A stretch of DNA of 64,000 nucleotides from Sphingomonas sp. Leaf230 (lineage in GTDB: Bacteria; Pseudomonadota; Alphaproteobacteria; Sphingomonadales; Sphingomonadaceae). Every line of letters starts with the position of its first letter. The stretch's first letter is position 1. The notes beneath the pieces were generated by a model. It did no database searches and was not told the DNA's origin. It saw only the letters and a list, made by a program, of their open reading frames with translations. Positions 38,159 through 46,626 of this stretch are shown piece by piece. The DNA lies in NCBI RefSeq assembly GCF_001421745.1, contig NZ_LMKW01000001.1, forward strand, positions 492,173-556,172, read 5' to 3'. Position numbers and translations under genes: made by a program.

Positions 38159-38322
38159 GGCCGCAACGAAGCAGAACCGGCCGGCGCACGCAACGCCGCG
38201 ATTTTAATTTCGCGCTGGTTGAAGGGGTTAGGCTAGGGCAGAAATGTTGACGGAACACGTCGTGTTACACGCACGTTTCATCGTCCGACCGGGAGCCTTT
38301 TCACGTCTTAGGGGACACAACC

Positions 38323-38469
38323 ATGCTGTATACCATCGCCGTCATCCTGCTGATCCTCTGGCTGGCAGGCTTCGCCTTCCATGTCGCTGGCGGACTGATC
38401 CACATCCTGCTGGTGATCGCGGTCATCGTCGTTCTGGTGAAGCTGTTCACTGGCCGCAACGTCGTCTGA
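38323..38469 (+). CDS. Lmo0937-like small membrane protein
   Basis: 48 residues beginning MLYTIAVILLILWLAGFAFH, almost entirely hydrophobic with two short helices and a polar end (LFTGRNVV). This pattern (MLxxIAVILLILWLLG...GGLIHILLVIAVIVVL) is the Lmo0937 family of stress-associated tiny membrane proteins. GGGGA lies about seven bases before the ATG. It is divergent from the serine hydrolase gene. Confidence 0.8.
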   Translation: MLYTIAVILLILWLAGFAFHVAGGLIHILLVIAVIVVLVKLFTGRNVV

Positions 38470-38488
38470 CGGACTCGCGAACTTGGCC

Positions 38489-38569
38489 GTTCTCCCGCGG
38501 ACGCGGGAGTCCAGGATCACCAACGGTATCGTTCGAGATTCCTGGACCCCCGCTTTCGCGGGGGAACAG
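38489..38569. repeat. Family C element with extended centre, copy 6
   Basis: Arms GTTCTCCCGCGGACGCGGGAG and CCCCCGCTTTCGCGGGGGAAC; second-level pair TCCAGGA / TCCTGGA inside. Located in the convergent junction of the small membrane protein gene and rimO, ending at the rimO stop. Confidence 0.75.
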
Positions 38570-38573
38570 CTAA

Positions 38574-39926
38574 TTAGACGGGGACGCCGTAGAGGTCGTG
38601 ATCGTCGGCGTCTTCGATCGTGACCGGGACGATGTCGCCGACCGTCAGATGGCCGGCGTCGCGGAGGAAGACTTCGCCGTCGATCTCAGGTGCATCCGCC
38701 TGTGAGCGGCCAGTGGCGCCTTCTTCGTCGACCGCATCGATGATCACGTCGAGCGTCCGGCCGATCTTGGCCTGCAACTTGGCCGCGGAGATCGCCGCGG
38801 TCTTTTCCATGATGCGGGCGTAGCGCTCTTCCTTGAGCTCCTCGGGCACGTGGTCGGGCAGCAGGTTCGCCGCAGCCCCTTCGACCGGCTCGAAGCGGAA
38901 CGCGCCGACACGGTCGAGTTGCGCCTCGTCGAGCCAATCGAGCAGATACTGGAAATCCTCCTCGGTCTCGCCGGGGAAGCCGACGACGAAGGTCGAGCGG
39001 ATCGTGATGTCGGGCGCGATCGTCCGCCAGTTGTGGATGCGCTGGAGCACTTTCGCATCGTTGCCGGGGCGCTTCATCCGACGGAGTACCGACGGCGAGG
39101 CGTGCTGGAACGGGATGTCGAGATACGGCAGCACGAGACCTTCCGCCATCAGCGGGATGACGTGGTCGACGTGCGGATAGGGGTAGACGTAGTGGAGGCG
39201 GACCCACGGCGCGATCTTGCCGAGTTCGCGCGAGAGATCGGTCATGTGCGCGCGGACGTCGCGGGCTTCGTTGCGGGACATCGGGCCGCCGGTCTTCACG
39301 GGCCAGCTCGCGTGACGCAGGTCGACGCCGTACGCCGAGGTGTCCTGGCTGATGACCAGTAGTTCCTTGGTACCGGCTTCAACGAGCTTCTCCGCCTCGC
39401 GCAGGATCGCGTCGGGGCGGCGGCTGACGAGGTCACCGCGCAACGACGGGATGATGCAGAACGAGCAGCGGTGGTTGCAGCCCTCGGAGATCTTCAGATA
39501 GCTGTAGTGGCGCGGGGTCAGCTTCAGGCCGGCGTCGGGGATCAGGTTGAGGAAGGCGGACGGCGGCATCGGGGCGGCCTCGTGGACCGCGCCGACGACC
39601 TGCTCGTATTCGTGCGCGCCGGTGATCGCGAGGACCTGCGGGAAGCGCGCGCGGATCGCGTCGGCTTCCTTGCCCATGCAGCCGGTGACGATGACCCGGC
39701 CGTTCTCGGCGATGGCCTCGCCGATCGCCTCGAGGCTTTCTTCCTTGGCGGAATCGAGGAAGCCGCAGGTGTTGACCAAGACGATGTCGGCGCCGGCATA
39801 ATCGGGCGACATCTGGTAACCGTCGCCGCGGAGCTGCGTGAGAATCCGCTCGCTGTCGACGAGGTTCTTAGGACAGCCGAGCGAGACCATGCCGATCTTC
39901 GGCGGGGAGGGGAGTGTTGTTGCCAT
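38574..39926 (-). CDS. rimO: Ribosomal protein S12 methylthiotransferase
   Basis: Radical-SAM enzyme adding a methylthio group to Asp88 of ribosomal protein S12. 450 residues from ATG 39926 ([20 protein letters not shown]). The N-terminal UPF0004 domain has Cys in SLGCPKN, VNTCGF and TGCMG; the radical-SAM CxxxCxxC is [14 protein letters not shown]; a C-terminal TRAM-like domain follows. DSERI and GCPKNLVD distinguish RimO from MiaB. Divergent from anmK. Confidence 0.96.
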   Translation of the reverse strand: MATTLPSPPKIGMVSLGCPKNLVDSERILTQLRGDGYQMSPDYAGADIVLVNTCGFLDSAKEESLEAIGEAIAENGRVIVTGCMGKEADAIRARFPQVLAITGAHEYEQVVGAVHEAAPMPPSAFLNLIPDAGLKLTPRHYSYLKISEGCNHRCSFCIIPSLRGDLVSRRPDAILREAEKLVEAGTKELLVISQDTSAYGVDLRHASWPVKTGGPMSRNEARDVRAHMTDLSRELGKIAPWVRLHYVYPYPHVDHVIPLMAEGLVLPYLDIPFQHASPSVLRRMKRPGNDAKVLQRIHNWRTIAPDITIRSTFVVGFPGETEEDFQYLLDWLDEAQLDRVGAFRFEPVEGAAANLLPDHVPEELKEERYARIMEKTAAISAAKLQAKIGRTLDVIIDAVDEEGATGRSQADAPEIDGEVFLRDAGHLTVGDIVPVTIEDADDHDLYGVPV

Positions 39927-40020
39927 GAAGCCCGCGCACATAGGCGCAAAGTTCGGTTTTTTCTAGGCGGGCGGAATCGCATCCTGCATGGATGGGCGGA
40001 TTACGCGGGAAGGAACCGAT

Positions 40021-41163
40021 ATGCTGGCGATTGGACTGATGTCGGGGACGTCGCTCGACGGGATCGACGCGGCGTTGATCGAGACCGACGGCGAGGCGTT
40101 CGTGCGGCCGATCGCGTTTCGCGGCGAGCCGTATTCGGATGCGGCGCGGGCGCAATTGGCGGAAGCCACGCGGATGGCGCTGACGTTCGACAAGCCGCGC
40201 GCCAGTCCGCCGGTGGTCGCCGCGGGCGAGCTGATTACGCGCGCGCATGTGTTTGCGGTGCATAAGTTGCTGGCGGATGCGGGAGTTGCGGCGGCGGATG
40301 TCGATGTGATCGGCTTTCACGGGCAGACGATCGCGCATCGGCCGGATCGGCGCTGGACGTGGCAGATCGGAGATGGGGCGGCGGTCGCGCGCGCTACCGG
40401 GATCACGACGGTGTCGGATTTTCGGTCCGCGGATGTGGCGGCTGGTGGGCAGGGCGCGCCGTTGCTGCCGGTGTATCATGCGGCGTTGGCGGCGGGGCTC
40501 GAGGGGCCGGTCGCGGTGCTGAACCTTGGTGGGGTGGGGAACATCACCTTCATTCCCGGCGGGATTGACATGCATGATTCGCGCGAGATGTCGCCAGAGC
40601 GGGCGCAGATGATGGATCGCGATGGCTTGGTGGCGTTCGATACCGGGCCGGCGAACGGATTGATTGATAGCTGGGTCGAGGCGGAGACTGGTGCGCGATA
40701 TGATGCCGGGGGGGCGTTGGCGGCGTCCGGGCGGGTGGACGAGACCGTGTTGACCGCGATGCTCGATCACCCGTTTTTCGATGCGCCTCCGCCGAAGTCT
40801 CTGGATCGGAATGACTTTACGATCCAGCCGGCTCGGGGGTTGTCGGCGGCTGATGGGGCGGCGACTTTGACGGCGTTTACGGCCGCTACCGTGGCAGAGG
40901 CTTTGCGGCATTTGCCGGCTCGGCCGGTTCGGTTGCTGGTCGCGGGCGGGGGGCGGCATAATCCGACGATGCTGGCGATGATCGCTGAGCGGACCGGGTT
41001 GGTGGTGGAGCCTAGCGATGTGCTCGGGTGGAACGGCGATGCGCTGGAGGCCGAGGGGTTCGCGTATATGGCGGTGCGGACGTTGAAGGGGCTGGCGATT
41101 AGTTTTCCGGGGACGACGGGCGTTCCGGTGGCGATGGCTGGTGGGGTTGTGGATCGGGTTTGA
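40021..41163 (+). CDS. anmK: Anhydro-N-acetylmuramic acid kinase
   Basis: Phosphorylates and opens anhydroMurNAc in peptidoglycan recycling. 380 residues; GLMSGTSLDGID near the N-terminus (ATP site), VIGFHGQTIAHRP, VAVLNLGGVGNITF, FDTGPANGLID and LLVAGGGRHNPTM are all family signatures. ATG 40021 is preceded by GGAAGGA at six to seven bases; an earlier in-frame ATG at 39988 is less likely. Confidence 0.96.
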   Translation: MLAIGLMSGTSLDGIDAALIETDGEAFVRPIAFRGEPYSDAARAQLAEATRMALTFDKPRASPPVVAAGELITRAHVFAVHKLLADAGVAAADVDVIGFHGQTIAHRPDRRWTWQIGDGAAVARATGITTVSDFRSADVAAGGQGAPLLPVYHAALAAGLEGPVAVLNLGGVGNITFIPGGIDMHDSREMSPERAQMMDRDGLVAFDTGPANGLIDSWVEAETGARYDAGGALAASGRVDETVLTAMLDHPFFDAPPPKSLDRNDFTIQPARGLSAADGAATLTAFTAATVAEALRHLPARPVRLLVAGGGRHNPTMLAMIAERTGLVVEPSDVLGWNGDALEAEGFAYMAVRTLKGLAISFPGTTGVPVAMAGGVVDRV

Positions 41164-41203
41164 GGGGGCGGCTAGCCAACGCTTCGCGCAACTGACCGAA
41201 AGC

Positions 41204-41260
41204 TTGTTCTCCCGCGAAGGCGGGAGCCCAGACTGGGCTCCCGCCTTCGCGGAAGAACAA
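41204..41260. repeat. Family C hairpin element, copy 2
   Basis: Nearly perfect inverted repeat from TTGTTCTCCCGCGAAGGCGG to its complement ending GAAGAACAA, with the palindromic centre CCCAGACTGGG. It lies 41 bases after anmK and 71 bases before a family B element. Confidence 0.85.
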
Positions 41261-41330
41261 GGAGGCGGGGGTGGCGCCGCTTGGGTCACTCGCACCCGCT
41301 CCCCACCTCACACGTTTACCCTTAGTTGCT

Positions 41331-41435
41331 ACCACCCCGGCGGAGGCCGGGGCCCAATTGGAAAGGTTGCAGTAACGAAGCGCGCGCTCAGTTAGCGACG
41401 TCCCCCAATTGGGCCCCGGCCTTCGCCGGGGTGGT
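41331..41435. repeat. Family B palindromic element, copy 2
   Basis: Complete copy: outer arms ACCACCCCGGCGGAGGCCGG and GGCCTTCGCCGGGGTGGT, inner CCCAATTGG on both sides, centre containing AGTAACGAAG and CAGTTAGCG. With the preceding family C copy it fills the convergent anmK junction. Confidence 0.85.
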
Positions 41436-41460
41436 GCACCGGACTAGGTGCACCAAGCTA

Positions 41461-41787
41461 TCAGTGCGGCTTCTTTGCCTTGGCCGGCTTCTTCGGTTCG
41501 GGCTTCTTCGGCGGCGCCTTCTTTTCCGCCGCATCCTTCGCGCGCAACGCAGGCGCTGCGATCGCTGCTGCGATCCCCGCGATCACCGTCGCACCAACCG
41601 CGATAGCGGTCTTCGGGTGCGACTTCACCGTATCCGTGGCCGTCGCGAGGCCAGCCTTTGCCGCGTCGGTCGCGTCCTCGACCCAATCGCTGGTCGCCGC
41701 GGTCTTCTTCGCGTCGGGCTTCGGCTTGTGGTCGTCGTCGTGATGGACCTTGGCGTGCGGCATGGCGGAGTTGGGGATCGACGACAT
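41461..41787 (-). CDS. Small Lys/Pro/Ala-rich single-pass membrane protein
   Basis: 108 residues: a His/Asp-rich start (AKVHHDDDHKPKPDAKK), a short acidic helix, one membrane helix (TAIAVGATVIAGIAAAIAAP), and a Lys/Pro tail (KKAPPKKPEPKKPAKAKKPH). AAGGA lies eight bases before ATG 41787. No named family recognised. Composition and layout resemble the 164-residue protein at 61281-61775. A nucleoid- or envelope-associated role is possible but unsupported. Confidence 0.65.
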   Translation of the reverse strand: MSSIPNSAMPHAKVHHDDDHKPKPDAKKTAATSDWVEDATDAAKAGLATATDTVKSHPKTAIAVGATVIAGIAAAIAAPALRAKDAAEKKAPPKKPEPKKPAKAKKPH

Positions 41788-41876
41788 AGGGCTTGTCCTT
41801 CGGTAAGGGATGATGCCCGATAAACCGATCGCGTCCGTGACGGTTCCGTTACGGTCCGCCGCTCACCGCGCCAAAC

Positions 41877-43055
41877 TCATCGTTTCCGCGTCAGCTCGCG
41901 CATCGCGTCGTCGAGCCCGGCGAGGCTCAGCGGGTACATCCGGTCGGTCATCAGCTCGCGGATGATCCGCACCGACTGCGAATAGCCCCATTGCGCCTCG
42001 GGCACCGGGTTGAGCCACGCCGCCGCCGGATAGGTGTTGGTCAGCCGCTGCATCCACACCGCGCCCGGCTCCTCGTTGAAATGCTCGACCGAGCCGCCGG
42101 GGTGCGTGATCTCGTACGGGCTCATCGACGCATCGCCGACGAAGATCAGCTTGTAGTCGTGGCCGTATTTGTGGAGCAGATCCCACATCGGCGTGCGCTC
42201 CGCAAACCGCCGCGTGTTGTCCTTCCACACGCCTTCGTACGGGCAGTTGTGGAAGTAGAAGAATTCGAGATTCTTGAACTCGGTGGTCGCGGCGGAGAAC
42301 AGCTCCTCGCAGAGCTTGACGAACGGGTCCATCGAGCCGCCGACGTCGAGGAACAGCAGCAGTTTCACCGCATTGCGGCGTTCGGCGCGCATGACGATGT
42401 CCAGATAACCTTGCCGCGCGGTGCCGGCGATCGTGCCGTCGATGTCGAGTTCGTCGGCGGCGCCGTCGCGCGCGAAGCGGCGCAGGCGGCGGAGTGCCAC
42501 CTTGATGTTGCGGGTGCCGAGTTCCTTGGTGTTGTCGAGGTTGCGGAACTCGCGCTGGTCCCAGACTTTCAGCGCGCGCTTGTGCGTGCTTTCGCCGCCG
42601 ATGCGGACGCCTTCGGGGTTGTAGCCGCCATTGCCATACGGGCTCGTGCCGCCGGTGCCGACCCATTTGTTGCCGCCCTGGTGGCGTTCCTTCTGCTCCT
42701 CCAGGCGTTTCTTGAGAGTCTCCATGATCTCGTCCCACGAGCCGAGCGACTTGATCGCGGCCATCTCCTCGGGGGTCAGGAATTTCTCGGCGACCGCCTT
42801 CAGCCAGTCCTCGGGGACGTCGCCGGCGGGCGTGCCGTAGCTGGTGGCGAGGCCGCGGAAGACCTTGGCGAAGACCTGGTCGAACTTGTCGAGCAGCCCC
42901 TCGTCCTTCACGTACACCGCGCGGGACAGGTAGTAGAAATCCTCGGGCGTCCGCTCGATCACCTCGGCGTCGAGTGCTTCGAGCAGGATGAGGTGCTCTT
43001 TCAGGCTGGCGGGGATGCCGGCGCTGCGGAGTTCGTCGAGGAAGTTCAGGAACAT
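41877..43055 (-). CDS. VWA domain-containing protein, CoxE-like
   Basis: 392 residues. The N-terminal helical part (about 1-200) contains LKKRLEEQKERHQGGNKWVG; the VWA domain (about 210-380) has the metal-ion site motif as LDVGGSM where most have DxSxS, plus VGDASMSPYE. CoxE-type proteins work with a MoxR AAA+ ATPase to insert metals or mature enzymes. The MoxR gene is present at 46627-47481 on the same strand but 3.6 kb away. The gap from the upstream CocE-like gene is 12 bases, so they are likely cotranscribed. Confidence 0.88.
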   Translation of the reverse strand: MFLNFLDELRSAGIPASLKEHLILLEALDAEVIERTPEDFYYLSRAVYVKDEGLLDKFDQVFAKVFRGLATSYGTPAGDVPEDWLKAVAEKFLTPEEMAAIKSLGSWDEIMETLKKRLEEQKERHQGGNKWVGTGGTSPYGNGGYNPEGVRIGGESTHKRALKVWDQREFRNLDNTKELGTRNIKVALRRLRRFARDGAADELDIDGTIAGTARQGYLDIVMRAERRNAVKLLLFLDVGGSMDPFVKLCEELFSAATTEFKNLEFFYFHNCPYEGVWKDNTRRFAERTPMWDLLHKYGHDYKLIFVGDASMSPYEITHPGGSVEHFNEEPGAVWMQRLTNTYPAAAWLNPVPEAQWGYSQSVRIIRELMTDRMYPLSLAGLDDAMRELTRKR

Positions 43056-43067
43056 GGGCTCACGTCC

Positions 43068-44978
43068 TCACTTGGTAGCCGCGATCGGCAGTTCGATCGC
43101 GCTGGCTTGCGCGGTCGAGTGGAAGACGCTGATCGTGGCCTTGCGGTAGTCGGCGGGCTTCGCGTCGAAGATGTTGAGGACGTAGGTCTGCGGGTTGCGG
43201 TCGTAGAGCGGGAACCAGCTCGACTGGACCTGCACCATGATGCGGTGGCCGGGGAGGAAGACGTGGCTGGCGTTGGGCAGGACGACGCGGAAATGCGTCG
43301 GCTGGCCGGCGACGATCGGGGTCGGCTTCTCGAAGCTATCTCGGTAGCGGCCGCGCAGAATGTCCATCGAGACGGCCAGCTGGTAGCCGCCCATCTCCGG
43401 CTTGTCGGAATATTCGGCGGGGTAGACGTCGATCAGCTTCACCACGAAATCGCCGTCGGTGCCGGTGGTGCTGGCGATCAGGTCCGCGACGGGCGCGCCG
43501 GCGATCGCGACCGGGCTGGTCAGCGGCGGCGTCTGGTAGGTGAGGACGTCGGTGCGATCGGAGAACGGGCGCTGATCGTCGACGAGCCATTGCCGCCACG
43601 TGGAGCCGGTCGCGTAGGTCGGGCGGATCGGGCGGAGGCGGTAGGGGATCGGCTTGGCGGGATCGGAGATATAGTCGTCGTGGCCGTCCTGCGCCGGAGC
43701 AGTCGGGGCGAGGCCGCTGGCGGGCTGGAAGTAGAGTTTCTGTGTGGCGGTCGAGTTAGGCCAGCCGGCGAGCGTCTGCCACTGGTTGGTGCCGGTCTGG
43801 AACGCGGTGACCGGGGCGAGCGGTGCGGCGGTGCCGCCGGTCTTCAGCGCGCCGTTGAGGAACGGGAGCAGGACGTTCTTGCGGAACCAGAGCGCGGTGT
43901 CGGAATCGAAGCGGATCGCGCCGAGCGTCGAGCCGTCACCGTTCGCGCCGCCATGCGCCCAAGGGCCGAGCGCGAGGTGGTTGACGTGGTTGGGGTCGAC
44001 CTTCGACACGGCTTCGTAGGCCGCGACGGCGCCGTAGATGTCTTCCTGATCCCATTGGCTGGCGACCCAGAGCGTCTGCACCGTCTGCGGCTGCTTGGGC
44101 AGGATCGTCTCGAGCGCCTGCCCCTGCCAGAACGCGTCATAGCTTGGGTGATCGTGGAGGCGGTTGACGAACGGGAGCTGTTCAAGGCCGCGGCTCTTCA
44201 CGAACGCACTGGCGGACCCGGCGCGGAGGAAGGTGTCGTAATCATCGTACGCGTCGCGCCAGAGGTCGCCGGCTTCGCCCTTCGCCGCGTCCTGCGTGTA
44301 GTAATAGTCGTAGCCGATCTGGCGGAACGCGCCGCCGTGGAAGTCGTCGTCGCCCTTCCAGGTGTTGATCACCGGGTTCATCGGGACGGCGGCCTTCAGC
44401 GCGGGGTGCGGGTTCACCAGCGCCATCGCGGCCATCATGCCGTCGTAGCTGCCACCGATGATGCCGACGCGCCCGTTGCTGTTCTTGAGGTTCTTCACCA
44501 GCCAGTCGATCGTGTCGTAGGCGTCGGTGGAGTGATCGACCTTGGTCTTGTTGAGCGGGCCGATCAGCGGGCGTTCGTTGATATACGCGCCGTTCGAGCC
44601 GTTCTTGCCGCGGACATCCTCGAACACGCGGATGTAGCCGGCGTCGAAGAACATCGCGTCGGACGCGCGCAGGTTCATCGCGCCGCTCGGGCTGGAGGAT
44701 CGACTGGCGCTGCTTTCGGCGTTGTAGGGCGTGCGCTGGAGCAGGATCGGCGCGTCGGTGACGCCCTTGCGCTGGACGATGACCGCGTGGAGCGTGACGC
44801 CGTCGCGCATCGGGATGTCGACCTCGCGGCGGTCGAAGTCGAAGCTGGCGTTGGCGGGGACGAACTTGGCGGGAATGTCGCCGCCGGGGGGCGGGGACTT
44901 TTCCTTCTGGGCCCCGACGATCGCGGGAGTGGTCGCGAGCAAGGCCAGCGTGACCGTCGTAAGAGCCTTGAACCGCAT
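43068..44978 (-). CDS. CocE/NonD family secreted hydrolase (S15-like)
   Basis: 636 residues. Signal peptide with cleavage near residue 23 (AIVGA|Q). Alpha/beta-hydrolase with nucleophile S177 in GGSYDGMM, acid in SQWDQEDI and His in LGPWAHGG; the C-terminal jelly-roll X-Pro dipeptidyl-peptidase domain follows (ending about 620). These enzymes cleave acyl or peptide bonds of varied substrates such as cocaine esters, glutaryl-7-ACA or X-Pro peptides; the substrate cannot be told. ATG 44978 has GAGG six bases upstream; the GTG at 44990 overlaps that site and is rejected. Confidence 0.9.
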   Translation of the reverse strand: MRFKALTTVTLALLATTPAIVGAQKEKSPPPGGDIPAKFVPANASFDFDRREVDIPMRDGVTLHAVIVQRKGVTDAPILLQRTPYNAESSASRSSSPSGAMNLRASDAMFFDAGYIRVFEDVRGKNGSNGAYINERPLIGPLNKTKVDHSTDAYDTIDWLVKNLKNSNGRVGIIGGSYDGMMAAMALVNPHPALKAAVPMNPVINTWKGDDDFHGGAFRQIGYDYYYTQDAAKGEAGDLWRDAYDDYDTFLRAGSASAFVKSRGLEQLPFVNRLHDHPSYDAFWQGQALETILPKQPQTVQTLWVASQWDQEDIYGAVAAYEAVSKVDPNHVNHLALGPWAHGGANGDGSTLGAIRFDSDTALWFRKNVLLPFLNGALKTGGTAAPLAPVTAFQTGTNQWQTLAGWPNSTATQKLYFQPASGLAPTAPAQDGHDDYISDPAKPIPYRLRPIRPTYATGSTWRQWLVDDQRPFSDRTDVLTYQTPPLTSPVAIAGAPVADLIASTTGTDGDFVVKLIDVYPAEYSDKPEMGGYQLAVSMDILRGRYRDSFEKPTPIVAGQPTHFRVVLPNASHVFLPGHRIMVQVQSSWFPLYDRNPQTYVLNIFDAKPADYRKATISVFHSTAQASAIELPIAATK

Positions 44979-45080
44979 CGCTATCCTCACCGTGTTTTGC
45001 GCGACGGTGGTGGCACGGTTTCGAGGGTGGCGGCAATGCTTAGTATTTGGGCTTAGTATTGAAGCGCGCGGCTCTTCTGG

Positions 45081-45193
45081 CTCCCCTCCCTGGAAGGGAG
45101 GGGCTGGGGGTGGGTAGGTTTCAGTATCCCGGCACGGTTGCGACTAAAGCGGGCCGACCCACCCCCGACCCCTCCCTTCCAGGGAGGGGGGAG
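45081..45193. repeat. Family D palindromic element, copy 1
   Basis: Outer hairpins CTCCCCTCCCTGGAAGGGAG and CCCCTCCCTTCCAGGGAGGG, inner complementary GGGGTGGGTAGG / GACCCACCCCC segments; the centre is unconserved. Lies between the CocE-like gene start and the CHAP gene stop, both minus strand. Same family as 63354-63457. Confidence 0.8.
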
Positions 45194-45211
45194 TTAGCAG
45201 GAAGGGGGTGT

Positions 45212-45778
45212 TCAGCGCGCGATGGGCTCGCCGCTGACGGGCACATACGCGTCGATCAGCGCGCCGACATAATCAGGGTTGCGGCTCGTCAGTTCGGCGG
45301 CCGCATGCGCGTGGCCGTAGATGAACCCGTACACCGGGTAGATCCCGCCGCCGAGGCCATCGACGTCCTTGTACCAGACCTTCACGTCGCTCCAGTCGTT
45401 GTTGCGCGAGACGTCGAACAGCGTGACGTCCTGTTCGGCATGCCCGCGCTCGCCGTTCTGGCGTGACCAGTTGGCGTGGGTGAGCATGACGACGCGCTTC
45501 TCGACGACGCGGCTGACGACCGCGACATGGCCGAACGGCAGGCGCGGGGTCTTGGCGAAGACGATGACCGCGCCTTCCTTGGGCTTGTGCGTGCGTTCGT
45601 ACTTGCCGTCGGCCTGCTCCCACCAGGTCCAGGCGTTGCCGTAGATCTGGATACCCGACGCGGCGCGCGCGAAGGGGACGCACTGGCCGACATAGTCGAG
45701 CAGAGAGGCGGATGCGGGGGCGGCCATGCCGATTGCCAGCAGTGCCGGCGCCCAACGACGGAAAGCATACAATCTCAT
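45212..45778 (-). CDS. Secreted CHAP domain amidase
   Basis: 188 residues; signal peptide (cleavage about residue 24, ASA|S). The CHAP cysteine-amidohydrolase fold has its catalytic residues visible: C33 (GQCVPFAR), H84 (FGHVAVV) and N103 (HANW). CHAP enzymes cut peptidoglycan cross-bridges or amide bonds in the cell wall. It is a single-domain enzyme without SH3, so it probably acts in the periplasm on the cell's own wall (inference). Confidence 0.88.
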   Translation of the reverse strand: MRLYAFRRWAPALLAIGMAAPASASLLDYVGQCVPFARAASGIQIYGNAWTWWEQADGKYERTHKPKEGAVIVFAKTPRLPFGHVAVVSRVVEKRVVMLTHANWSRQNGERGHAEQDVTLFDVSRNNDWSDVKVWYKDVDGLGGGIYPVYGFIYGHAHAAAELTSRNPDYVGALIDAYVPVSGEPIAR

Positions 45779-46142
45779 GCCGTCACCTTGCCGGACAGGT
45801 ATGGCATTATTGTTGCCGCAGATGGTTAATGTGCATCAATATCTAATCCGTCGGACTTTGCCGCGATCTGCTCGCCAATCGCCGTGACCGTCTCGACGAA
45901 TTGCGGTCACAATGGCGCGGAATAGCTGAACGGACGGTGACGCCGATCCTGTTGATACGAATACGTATAGTTCTCTAAGGCGGCCCACGAAAACTTCGCC
46001 GTCGTGCAATAACTCCGAAGTGGTCGCGTATCGACGGACCGATCCCGGGATTTGCGTCCAAAGATACTGCGTGGTTTCCCGATCGGAATACTTCGCTTGT
46101 CCGACTGAGTGATCACGGTTTCACCATAAAAGGATTGTGATC
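45779..46142. other. Divergent intergenic region, lower GC
   Basis: The 364 bases between the CHAP gene (-) and the small IPD-repeat gene (+) have visibly lower GC than the genes around, especially 45900-46010, and include ATACGAATACGTAT. A 69-codon minus-strand frame at 45907-46116 has poor codon use and no Shine-Dalgarno and is not called. No convincing promoter pair was found. Confidence 0.45.
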
Positions 46143-46568
46143 ATGTCGGTCGATATCAGCGATACAATCGATGCAGTTGCGGCAGAAGCACTGCTGGGTA
46201 AGGCTGTAGACTGGAAGCAGTATGACGGATTGCGCGTTACATCGCACACCAGCGGCGCAGTCTATCTGGTGATGTGGGGCCAGCTTCACTGGATCCCGGA
46301 TGCCGCAACCTTCAACAGCGTGTTCAAGGACTGGAACGGGATCGTCAACAGCGATTACATCGTCGACAACATGCCGAAGGCGTTGTCGCTGGCCCCCGGC
46401 TCGTTCATCGCGATCAGCGGAGCGTCGCCGGCGTGGTATTTCGTGACGCTCGGCAAGAAGCTGCACATCCCCGATCCTGCGACGGTGAACCGCTTCAACT
46501 TCCGCAGCCCGATCTCGCTGCCGCATCTGGCGCTGGACTATATCCCGACGGGTCCGAACGTCACGTAA
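46143..46568 (+). CDS. Small protein with duplicated IPD-type repeat
   Basis: 141 residues, no signal peptide or membrane helix. Two repeats about 58 residues apart share the pattern of an aromatic-rich strand, then G-x-x-H-x-IPDxAT: residues 40-61 (VYLVMWGQLHWIPDAATFNS) and 98-119 (WYFVTLGKKLHIPDPATVNR). Such repeats may form beta-rich lectin-like modules (inference). ATG 46143 has AAGGA eight bases upstream. I recognise no named family or function. Confidence 0.7.
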   Translation: MSVDISDTIDAVAAEALLGKAVDWKQYDGLRVTSHTSGAVYLVMWGQLHWIPDAATFNSVFKDWNGIVNSDYIVDNMPKALSLAPGSFIAISGASPAWYFVTLGKKLHIPDPATVNRFNFRSPISLPHLALDYIPTGPNVT

Positions 46569-46583
46569 CGCTCGAACTATCGG

Positions 46584-46615
46584 ACCGGCGGCGGTGCTCA
46601 TGCGCGGCCGCCGGT
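46584..46615. terminator. GC-rich hairpin between convergent genes
   Basis: Arms ACCGGCGGC (46584-46592) and GCCGCCGGT (46607-46615), nine perfect pairs with a 14-base loop. It lies 16 bases after the IPD-repeat gene and 12 bases from the moxR stop. No T-run follows on either strand, so intrinsic termination is uncertain. Confidence 0.4.
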
Positions 46616-46626
46616 TCCTCGATAGG

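Noticed and set aside
41991..45056. 1021-codon plus-strand open frame opposite the VWA and CocE-like genes
   Set aside because: Spans two clear minus-strand genes and their junction, has no recognisable domain, and is typical of antisense frames in GC-rich DNA.
45907..46116. 69-codon minus-strand frame in the low-GC gap before the IPD-repeat gene
   Set aside because: No ribosome-binding site, poor codon use and no recognisable sequence; left as intergenic.
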